Part shown: positions 42,415-48,694 of the stretch, one piece after another
Position numbering within the stretch: the stretch's first letter is position 1
Layout of the letters: every line of letters begins with the position of its first letter
Assembly: GCA_017829005.1 (NCBI GenBank)
Contig: JAGAJF010000151.1
Span: 1-53,095, forward strand
Direction of reading: 5' to 3'
DNA length: 53,095 nt
Source of the DNA: Oscillospiraceae bacterium
Lineage (GTDB): Bacteria; Bacillota; Clostridia; Oscillospirales; Ruminococcaceae
Translations under genes and position numbers: made by a program
The notes under the pieces: generated by a model
Databases searched by the model: none
What the model saw: only the letters and a program-made list of their open reading frames with translations
Told to the model about the DNA's origin: nothing

Positions 42415-42460
42415 GTAAAATACAAAAAATATATACCTAAACTACGTATTATTAACAGGT

Positions 42461-43385
42461 CTATTGTGCTAAAGGCATTAAAAGCATTTCAAAGCTATTC
42501 TTCATTTGTTTCAGAATAGCTTCTTTTCTAATATCTGAAATGATAAATATTTCGACTGAATTGCTATTGATAATTTTCTCCGGAGTTTCCATAATAAGTT
42601 TTGTTATTTCCTGCATTTTCTCATTCATCAAGGGAATATTATTTTCTATTGCGCTAATAAAGCACTTATCCTTCGAAAATTTTTCAATAAACTCTTCAGC
42701 AGATAATGCTTTGCCGTTTGAAGTGTATGCAGTCATTATTCCGATAGAAAGATCAGTAAATTCAGACTTGGTAATTATTTCTCTTATTTGTTCATCAGAC
42801 ATACGAAGTTCAAAGCAATTACCGTTGCTGTAAATTGGGGGCAGAAACAGCTGCATTATCCTTTTGACGAATTATTCCCCAGTTATCATTATATCTGCAA
42901 GCATTACCAATAAAAATATCAACAATAGCCTGTTCAAAAAATTGCCTTTTTATGTTCGGAATTTCTTGAAGAACGGGGTTGTTATCAAAATGAAACATAA
43001 GCTCATCGACATCATTTCCCGAATAATTCCTCAAAGACAAATCTATATCCGCTGTTTCGATATGAACATTCTTGATAGTTTTCATTTCCATAAGAATCCT
43101 GCCATTTGTGGCAAAATCCTCACAGCCAACCACTAAAGTGTTGTTTCTGATACCTAAAATCGTATTCTGAACATCATATCCCAATATATCATAAATATGA
43201 CTTCCTATATACTCGGATACCTGATAAGAGGAGTAAGCTTTAGCAGAATTTTCAAGTTTTCTATGCGGATATTTGACCAGCCATTCTTTATTATTGAATA
43301 TAATTCCTTCTTTTTTTCTTGAGCCGCCGTATGAAGCATTTTTATAACTTAACATACATTCATCTAAATCATAAATGGGTGTCAA
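42461..43385 (-). pseudogene. HipA-like kinase, frameshifted and active-site degenerate
   Basis: Two overlapping frames (43385-42819 and on to 42461) join into one HipA/CtkA-like kinase if one base is removed from the G5 run at 42837-42841 (C5 in the coding strand); the joined reading gives SAPIYSNGNCFEL. A TTG start at 43385 follows AAAGGAGG at 8 bases. Besides the frameshift, the catalytic loop reads GNACRYNDNWG, with Cys163 where DRH-type kinases have the catalytic Asp, and SNG where the metal-binding Asp (APIYDNG) belongs. So even a repaired protein would probably not phosphorylate. Lies between the two RNA units. Confidence 0.75.
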
Positions 43386-43427
43386 TTTCCATTCCTCCTT
43401 TGAGATATTCTTTATATTATAAATAAA

Positions 43428-43456
43428 AAAGCCCTTGTGTATTCCACAGGAGCTTT
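43428..43456 (-). terminator. terminator of RNA unit B
   Basis: Imperfect stem AAAGC..TTGTG with CACA..GCTTT; on the minus strand followed by TTTTTTATTT. Lies 43 bases before the kinase start. Confidence 0.75.
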
Positions 43457-43640
43457 ACGCATATTTTTGTTCGGAGGATACTCCTATTCGTGCCATGGCT
43501 CATATGCAACCATCAGATAAGCTCCATGTGCGGTCGCACGAATAAGCGCACACTTCATCACTTAGCAGTCCGCTACGACTGTAAAGTTTCGTCGTTCTGC
43601 TCGGCAGCTCCTGCCGCCTGCTCAACACTTTGTGTTGCTG
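43428..43640 (-). ncRNA. structured RNA unit B
   Basis: Leftward transcript of about 210 bases from promoter 43646-43674. Hairpins: CAACAC/GTGTTG (43637-43632 with 43628-43623), GGCGGC/GCTGCC (43618-43613 with 43608-43603), ACGAC/GTCGT (43595-43591 with 43579-43575) inside AGCAG/CTGCT (43601-43597 with 43568-43564), and TGTGCG/CGCACA (43552-43547 with 43532-43527). Highly conserved with unit A between hairpins (GAAACTT.ACAGTCGTAGC; TGGAGCTTATC; GCATATGAGCCA). A 25-codon ORF (43563 to 43486, GTG-ATG start, ending EPWHE) lies inside but has no good ribosome binding site. The RNA ends directly before the HipA-like pseudogene, so it could be its leader or independent. Confidence 0.65.
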
Positions 43641-43645
43641 ATATT

Positions 43646-43674
43646 ATTATATCGGATCATCTTGAGAAAGTCAA
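43646..43674 (-). promoter_or_regulatory. promoter of RNA unit B
   Basis: Minus strand: TTGACT (43669-43674), 17-base spacer, TATAAT (43646-43651). Confidence 0.9.
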
Positions 43675-43705
43675 TAGAAAAACGGATAAATATAGAATAT
43701 TATTG

Positions 43706-44407
43706 TCATGTATTTATAAGATAATCATACATAACAAAATTCATCTTGTCGATAGTCTTGTCAATATGCCAATGACCGCAAAACCATTCGGAATACTGTA
43801 GCCTGTCCTCAATAGAGTCAAGAAATTCTTCTGTACTGTTATCAACAGTGCTTTGATCTACGCCTGAAATAAAAGCCTCCATAGGAATATATTTTTTCGG
43901 GCAGGTGTGAGAAAGCACCTGATCTACCTTCCAGCCTTCCCATTCAAGAATCCGTTCAATATGACGCTTAGTATCCACTGAAGGCTGTTCATCGGAGAAC
44001 CATTTATACCCGTGTTCAAGCCTGTAATACTTATCAACTGAATATGCTCCGCCTATTACAAGAGATTTCTGACCGTCAAGATCGTATATTTCGCCATCTC
44101 TTGCAAACAGAAGGTATGGAAATTCCGGCTCATAATAAACAATTCCGCCTTTCCATTCTCTGAGCGTATATGACGGGATCTTTTCAGGACGCATCTCATG
44201 ATTTCCGTGTATGCACAGTATTTCGATTTTTGCATTATTAAGTTTTTTCTTTCTGTCACGATCAATTTCTATATTATCATCTCCAAAATAGTTCAGTCCG
44301 ACATCACCGAGGATCACTATAGTATCATCAGCTGATATACCGACTGCAGAAATACTGTTAAGCACTCTTGTCACATCACCGTGTATATCTCCCGTATAAT
44401 AAATCAT
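43706..44407 (-). CDS. calcineurin-like metallophosphoesterase
   Basis: 233 residues with the full metal set of the family: GDIHG (residues 6-10), GDVGLN, GNHE, SHTCP and GHWH near the C-terminus. It would hydrolyse a phosphomonoester or diester with two metal ions; substrate unknown. ATG 44407 follows GGAGGTGG at about 10 bases. It lies upstream of RNA unit B on the same strand, with no clear terminator between. Confidence 0.88.
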   Translation of the reverse strand: MIYYTGDIHGDVTRVLNSISAVGISADDTIVILGDVGLNYFGDDNIEIDRDRKKKLNNAKIEILCIHGNHEMRPEKIPSYTLREWKGGIVYYEPEFPYLLFARDGEIYDLDGQKSLVIGGAYSVDKYYRLEHGYKWFSDEQPSVDTKRHIERILEWEGWKVDQVLSHTCPKKYIPMEAFISGVDQSTVDNSTEEFLDSIEDRLQYSEWFCGHWHIDKTIDKMNFVMYDYLINT

Positions 44408-44493
44408 TACTTGTGTCCACCTCCATCTTTAATCATTTTCTTGTTTATTCGTCAATCAAAAATATTTTATATTTCCCGACTATGATCTCATGA

Positions 44494-44916
44494 TCAGTCG
44501 GGGAATTTCTTTTCTGTCAGCATACCGAATATTTTGGCAGCCGCCAGCCATTCCATAAACAGCTCATCATTATACGGATCTTTTGCGCATACCCATCTGT
44601 TGCCAATTCTGTTTTCCTCTGCATCAATGCGTGGCTCGGCTATCTCACTGAAAGCCCTGCTGTACCCCTCTTTCAGTGACATTTTTTTGTATTCATCGGA
44701 AGCCATTACCTTTTGTGTATATTCATTCATATATGATTCCATAACAAGCTGAATATCCTCAAGGTGTTCTTTAAGTCTTCCCGATTCATACATTCTGTCA
44801 AAAAGGTCGGGGAAACTGAATGCAAGCACCTTGTGGCGGTAGTTTGCATATGGACCGATAATCACTGCCATTCGCTCTGTGCGATCAAATCTTATTTTGT
44901 TTTCCTTGTAGCTCAT
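44494..44916 (-). CDS. hypothetical protein
   Basis: 140 residues, mostly helical and charged, with a central ESYMNEYTQKVMASDEYK segment; no motif recognised and no membrane span. ATG 44916 lies 6-7 bases after AGGAGG, which excludes the TTG at 44931. Eleven bases follow the previous gene's stop, so it is part of the leftward run starting at 47894 or 46877. Confidence 0.6.
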   Translation of the reverse strand: MSYKENKIRFDRTERMAVIIGPYANYRHKVLAFSFPDLFDRMYESGRLKEHLEDIQLVMESYMNEYTQKVMASDEYKKMSLKEGYSRAFSEIAEPRIDAEENRIGNRWVCAKDPYNDELFMEWLAAAKIFGMLTEKKFPD

Positions 44917-44927
44917 AATAACCCTCC

Positions 44928-45398
44928 TCAATTTTTGTATAACACCCAGAAATCAGCTGCCGAAACAAAGCTGTATTCCTTTTTTCTGAACCCGTCCATC
45001 ACCTTACAAAGCTTATCCTGCAGGTCGGTAAATCTGTCATTGTATGCCGCTTCTATGTATCTGAGCTTCTCCGAATTGCTGAGTATAGCAATGCACATGG
45101 CATTGAACTGATTTCTGTTTAACATTATCCTTGCAAAGTTACCTTGATATGTTACTTCGAGATCTTCTTCGGCAAACTGCCTGTCTGACTTGACCTCAAA
45201 GCCCGCACTTGCCGCATTTATGAGCCTTGACATATGACCGTACTCCTCTTCGGAGCAGTCAAGGTGTCGCCTTATTGCAAGTTTCAGCATGATAAGCTCT
45301 TCTCTTGAGAACTGTACGACAGCATATTCATCGGCATATTTCAGCGGTGCTTTCAGATGTATTGGTCTTTTTATCCTTACTATCATTTCATCTGTCAT
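44928..45398 (-). CDS. hypothetical protein
   Basis: 156 residues, soluble, helical; no known motif. ATG 45398 follows GAAAGGAAG; the overlapping GTG 45407 is within that site. It overlaps the gene upstream by 11 bases. Leftward run of small genes in an accessory region. Confidence 0.6.
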   Translation of the reverse strand: MTDEMIVRIKRPIHLKAPLKYADEYAVVQFSREELIMLKLAIRRHLDCSEEEYGHMSRLINAASAGFEVKSDRQFAEEDLEVTYQGNFARIMLNRNQFNAMCIAILSNSEKLRYIEAAYNDRFTDLQDKLCKVMDGFRKKEYSFVSAADFWVLYKN

Positions 45399-46080
45399 TT
45401 GATTCACTTCCTTTCAAATATTCAAACGCAGCAAGAATTTTATTTTTGTCAAACAGCACAATAGCACCGTTTTCACAATAGCGGATACTATGATATTTTT
45501 CAACGTAATACTTATTATAATCAGACTTAAAGCCTTCTGCCGTAATTCGAGCAATACGAATAATATAGTTTAGTTCTTTTGGATAACTGCCCATTTCAGC
45601 GTTCATAGCCTGCAAAAATAAGCCGATCTCTTCTTCTGAAAGAAAAACGCTGACATAATCGGTACTATGGTCGATCATATTGGTTTTACGCTTATATCTG
45701 ATCCAATCTTCAAAATATTCATTCAGCATAAACCTGTCTATCATTTTCCAATTTGGGCTGTCAAAAAGCATACTTACCTTTTCAAGTATTTCTTTGGTAT
45801 ATTCTTCACAACATATGAAATCTTCTCTCATTCCCTGTGCATTTGAAAAATCCAAATCTCCAATCATATCAAGCAAAGCCCTTATATGGTTTGCGACGTT
45901 GTACATTCCGTTATGCTCAGGTATTTTCTTATTTTGTTCTATGCCATATTCTCTCCAAATGCTGTTTTCGCTTTCTTTAAGCTTCACCTTTTCCCAGTTC
46001 AATGCCGAGCAGTGCCAGTCACCACAGGTTTTAAGGTCACAACATAAATTTAGTGCATAGATTTTTGATACATATTTCAT
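45388..46080 (-). CDS. conserved hypothetical protein with CGDWHCSALNW motif
   Basis: 230 residues. The opening MKYVSKIYALNLCCDLKTCGDWHCSALNW is Cys/Trp-rich (four cysteines in the first 24 residues) and recurs, as I recall it, in uncharacterised Firmicutes proteins. The rest is helical. Its ATG overlaps the stop of the repaired leucine-rich-variant reading frame (ATGA at 46077-46080), so it was probably translationally coupled to that gene. Function unknown. Confidence 0.65.
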   Translation of the reverse strand: MKYVSKIYALNLCCDLKTCGDWHCSALNWEKVKLKESENSIWREYGIEQNKKIPEHNGMYNVANHIRALLDMIGDLDFSNAQGMREDFICCEEYTKEILEKVSMLFDSPNWKMIDRFMLNEYFEDWIRYKRKTNMIDHSTDYVSVFLSEEEIGLFLQAMNAEMGSYPKELNYIIRIARITAEGFKSDYNKYYVEKYHSIRYCENGAIVLFDKNKILAAFEYLKGSESNDR

Positions 46081-46483
46081 TCATATCGCCTTATTTCATT
46101 GATATATTTTCTCCTTGACCTATACCGGCCTGCTGATCTGCGTTTCCTTTGTTCACGCATCATTTGGGTCGCACTTTTTCTGACATGTTTGTTTTTGTCT
46201 TTCATCAGTATCGCAAGAATTTTAAAGGGTGTGTTCGGATTCAAAGCAACCGATTCACGAACCGATACATTTCATCTTTCGACAGTTCAGATAATATCTG
46301 TACCGAAGAAGACCTGTTCCCGGCTACCTGCTCTCTTACAGTCCAGCTGTCATCCTTTGAAAGCCTTTCAAGTTCTTCCACGGAAGTAAGGTCACTTAGT
46401 GCTGCATACCATTTTTCATCTTCTTCCCACTCACGCACAAGTTCATCAATAAGCCTACGGAACAGCATTTCATTATCATTCAT
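46077..46483 (-). pseudogene. leucine-rich-repeat-variant protein, frameshifted
   Basis: The intact part (46483-46241, 80 residues, GAGGAGG upstream of ATG 46483) contains LRV-type repeats (LERLSKDDSWTVREQVAGNR, then SSSVQILSELSKDE). After Met at 46268-46270 the frame shifts: the next frame continues the repeat SVRESVALNPNTPFKILAIL and a basic tail to a TGA at 46077-46079, exactly overlapping the next start codon. One base appears missing near 46266. LRV proteins are helical binding scaffolds; here either a pseudogene or a sequencing/slippage error. Confidence 0.7.
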
Positions 46484-46877
46484 ACTTATTCCTCCTCTTG
46501 GTATGTTTACTTTCATTCCCCACTGGGGAATGGCTATTGAATGCTCCATATTTATCACGTTTCATAGACTCAAGCCAGTTTTCAACGTTCCAATTATCAG
46601 TATCATAAATCCCATCATTGTCATACCACATAATCTTTTTGACACAAGCAGCAAACCAGTCACGTTTAGCAAATTCTAGAACAAGGCTTCCCATTACCCC
46701 ATAATCATCTTCCTCATTTCCGCTGTCACGATACACTCTCCTGAACTCGTCTGCTTCAAGTATGGGGAAATTACCCTTTGAAAAAGTCGAATCAAGGCAA
46801 TTCATCATACTTTCGGGAGTGTACTGACATTCTTTTCGAGCCTTTTCGGCATCAATCTCTATTTCAATCTTTATCAT
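46476..46877 (-). CDS. hypothetical protein, tandem paralogue 1
   Basis: 133 residues. The first 110 are about 60-70% like the neighbour at 46984-47328 by eye (both open MIKIEIEID and share TPESMMNCLDSTF and LEADEFRRVYRDSGN). The last 20 residues are encoded by a 19-bp palindrome and the ribosome binding site of the next gene, and are absent from the paralogue. GAGAGGAAA precedes ATG 46877. No family recognised; an acidic, immunity-like composition is noted. Confidence 0.65.
   Translation of the reverse strand: MIKIEIEIDAEKARKECQYTPESMMNCLDSTFSKGNFPILEADEFRRVYRDSGNEEDDYGVMGSLVLEFAKRDWFAACVKKIMWYDNDGIYDTDNWNVENWLESMKRDKYGAFNSHSPVGNESKHTKRRNKYE
46514..46532. repeat. palindrome CATTCCCCA-C-TGGGGAATG, copy 1
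   Basis: Perfect 9-bp arms around one C. Same palindrome at 47350-47368 and a decayed one at 46894-46911. Confidence 0.85.
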
Positions 46878-46893
46878 AGATTTCCTCTCTTTC

Positions 46894-46911
46894 TATCCCC
46901 CACGGGGAATG
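46894..46911. repeat. palindrome, decayed copy 2
   Basis: TATCCCCCACGGGGAATG, an imperfect version of the 19-bp palindrome, just upstream of the gene at 46877. Confidence 0.7.
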
Positions 46912-46983
46912 AGAATGACTTTATACTGTTGCATAGCCTTAGTATCAAGGTCAAAATTGATAGCTTTATAACAATATTCCTCG

Positions 46984-47328
46984 TCAAGCATAACAACCGA
47001 TCCTTTTTTCTCGTAGAATTTTCAGGCAGTCCTCAATGTTCCATACATTTGGATCATTGCTATCATCATTATCATACCATATTATTTTTTTGGCACTTTT
47101 TGCAAACCAATCACATTCAGCAAACTTGAACACAAGTCCCGTCATTACACCAAAATCCTCACTTACATTTCCGCTGTCACGATAAACACGCCTGAACTCG
47201 TCCGCTTCAAGTATGGGGAAATCAGCCTTTGCAAAAGTTGAATCAAGGCAGTTCATCATACTTTCGGGAGTGTATTTGCACTCTCTTCGAGCCTTTTCAG
47301 GGTCAATCTCTATTTCGATCTTTATCAT
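46984..47328 (-). CDS. hypothetical protein, tandem paralogue 2
   Basis: 114 residues, paralogue of the protein at 46476-46877 (see shared TPESMMNCLDSTF and LEADEFRRVYRDSGN). It lacks the palindrome-coded tail. ATG 47328 follows GAGGTG; the ATG 24 bases further up has no site. Between the copies, about 100 bases hold no gene. Function unknown. Confidence 0.65.
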   Translation of the reverse strand: MIKIEIEIDPEKARRECKYTPESMMNCLDSTFAKADFPILEADEFRRVYRDSGNVSEDFGVMTGLVFKFAECDWFAKSAKKIIWYDNDDSNDPNVWNIEDCLKILREKRIGCYA

Positions 47329-47349
47329 ATTCCACACCTCGCTTACGCT

Positions 47350-47368
47350 CATTCCCCAGTGGGGAATG
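47350..47368. repeat. palindrome CATTCCCCA-G-TGGGGAATG, copy 3
   Basis: Perfect 9-bp arms around one G, between the coiled-coil gene and paralogue 2. Confidence 0.85.
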
Positions 47369-47378
47369 ACCTTTTTGC

Positions 47379-47894
47379 CTAATCAATAACGCCTATCCTT
47401 CTAAGATATGCTTCGTGTTCTGCCTTTTTCTTCTTGAGCATTTCCTCACGTTCTGCCCTGAGAATAGCAAATTCTTCTTCCTGCTTCTTCTTATATTCCG
47501 CAACTGCTTCGGGACTTCCCAGCTTTTCAAGAAGCTTTCTGTCACGCTCACGCTGCATTTCTTCCACTTCCTGTCGGCACTTTTCCTTTCTTGCATCAAG
47601 CTCTTCGGGAGTCATATTTTCATACCTGAGCCTCTCTGCCCTTTCAGCCTCATTCTGCTTCCTGCGATACTCAGCCGCCTCCACAGCCTTTGCATATTCG
47701 GCAGCCTTTGCCTCCTCATGCTTCTTTCGAGATTCTTCAATAGTTTTCAGCCACATCTGAGAGATCTCATAGTCTCTTTCTGCCTTTGCAAGCTTTGCTT
47801 CTGCTGCCTCTGCCCTCGCAAGTGCTTCAGATTCCATCTGCTTTGCAGCACGGATTTTTTCTTCGAGTTCATTGAGCTTTTCTTTTGGTGTCAT
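47379..47894 (-). CDS. coiled-coil protein
   Basis: 171 residues, almost one continuous charged helix (Ala, Glu, Lys, Arg rich; for example KQMESEALARAEAAEAKLAK), ending RRIGVID. No catalytic motif. Likely a structural or scaffold protein; it is the first gene of a leftward cluster and is expressed from the operator-promoter at 47976-48004. A GAAGGAGAA site precedes ATG 47894. Confidence 0.7.
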   Translation of the reverse strand: MTPKEKLNELEEKIRAAKQMESEALARAEAAEAKLAKAERDYEISQMWLKTIEESRKKHEEAKAAEYAKAVEAAEYRRKQNEAERAERLRYENMTPEELDARKEKCRQEVEEMQRERDRKLLEKLGSPEAVAEYKKKQEEEFAILRAEREEMLKKKKAEHEAYLRRIGVID

Positions 47895-47975
47895 AAAAAT
47901 TCTCCTTCAAAAAAATATCTACAGTTTCTTAATATATCCAAATAATTTTCTGATATTATTTTTCTCGGCGATTCT

Positions 47976-48004
47976 ATTATAACACTGTCGACAGTGCTTT
48001 GCAA
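47976..48004 (-). promoter_or_regulatory. promoter with operator 1 in its spacer
   Basis: Minus strand: TTGCAA (47999-48004), 17-base spacer, TATAAT (47976-47981). The spacer contains the perfect 14-bp palindrome CACTGTCGACAGTG (47983-47996). Confidence 0.85.
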
Positions 48005-48050
48005 GAGTAATTATTGCCATATTTATCTGACAAATTTTGTACATTATTAC

Positions 48051-48081
48051 ACTGTCAACAGTATTGTGGATATGATATAAT
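48051..48081 (+). promoter_or_regulatory. promoter with operator 2 at the -35 position
   Basis: Extended -10 TGA-TATAAT (TATAAT 48076-48081); ACTGTCAACAGT (48051-48062) covers the -35 region. Same ACTGTNNACAGT operator as the divergent promoter. Confidence 0.75.
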
Positions 48082-48143
48082 TATTATATTACTATTTGAA
48101 GTAAGCATTTCTGCTTTGATACTGCATTAAGGAGATGATACTT

Positions 48144-48383
48144 TTGGAAAACAATTCACAGAAAAAACCTGCTCGCAAGGTTAGTGAAAAGCACAGGGCC
48201 TCAAATTTAAAATGGGATCTTGAAAATATGCGTACTGTCAGCTGCCGCCTTCGCAAAGAGGATGCTGAGCTTTTTAAGGAGTATTGCGCTGTGAACCACA
48301 CCAATCCCGGCGCTTATCTAAAAAATCATATTCATGAAATACTGGATAAGTATTGCATGGAAAAATATTCAAAGAATAATTGA
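48144..48383 (+). CDS. small ribbon-helix-helix-like DNA-binding protein
   Basis: 79 residues; a basic N-terminus (KKPARKVSEKHRASNLKW) precedes a likely ribbon-helix-helix (RTVSCRLRKEDAELFKEYC, then NPGAYLKNHIHEIL). TTG 48144 lies 9 bases after AAGGAG and is preferred to ATG 48135, which abuts it. Its promoter carries the same operator as the divergent coiled-coil gene, so it is a candidate repressor of both. No toxin partner is adjacent. Confidence 0.7.
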   Translation: MENNSQKKPARKVSEKHRASNLKWDLENMRTVSCRLRKEDAELFKEYCAVNHTNPGAYLKNHIHEILDKYCMEKYSKNN

Positions 48384-48436
48384 TTTATCATGTTTATATT
48401 TACATCGTAAAAAAAGCGTTCCGCAATATTAAATAT

Positions 48437-48494
48437 TTATCTGAAAGAAAAACAGGTTTTCACATATCGAAAACCTGTTTTTTCTTTCAGATAA
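48437..48494. terminator. long bidirectional hairpin
   Basis: Nearly perfect 25-bp stem (48437-48461 with 48469-48494; TTATCTGAAAG.. / ..CTTTCAGATAA), one extra T. Ends the RHH gene's transcript and faces the hsdR side. Confidence 0.85.
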
Positions 48495-48694
48495 CATTAA
48501 GGGAGTGCAGAGGGAACGTTTGCTCGCTGTCCGCAGACAGCGAAATCCCCCTCGGAGAGCCCCGTGTTCTTTTGATGAGGTCTTGTGCCTTGTCAAAAGT
48601 ACTAAGGGTTACTTTTGACAATATCAAAAGTAATTGCGGCTGCGCCGCTTGTTTCTACAAAGCCTTACATTATAAGATGGAATACTCAAATTTT
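48495..48694. other. non-coding region with hairpins between RHH gene and hsdR
   Basis: Contains CGCTGTC/GACAGCG (about 48524-48542) and a perfect 12-bp stem TTGTCAAAAGTA (48590-48601) with TACTTTTGACAA (48610-48621), and a CTCGGAGAGCCCCGTG stretch. A long ORF on the plus strand here has no ribosome binding site and runs into antisense hsdR. Confidence 0.55.
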
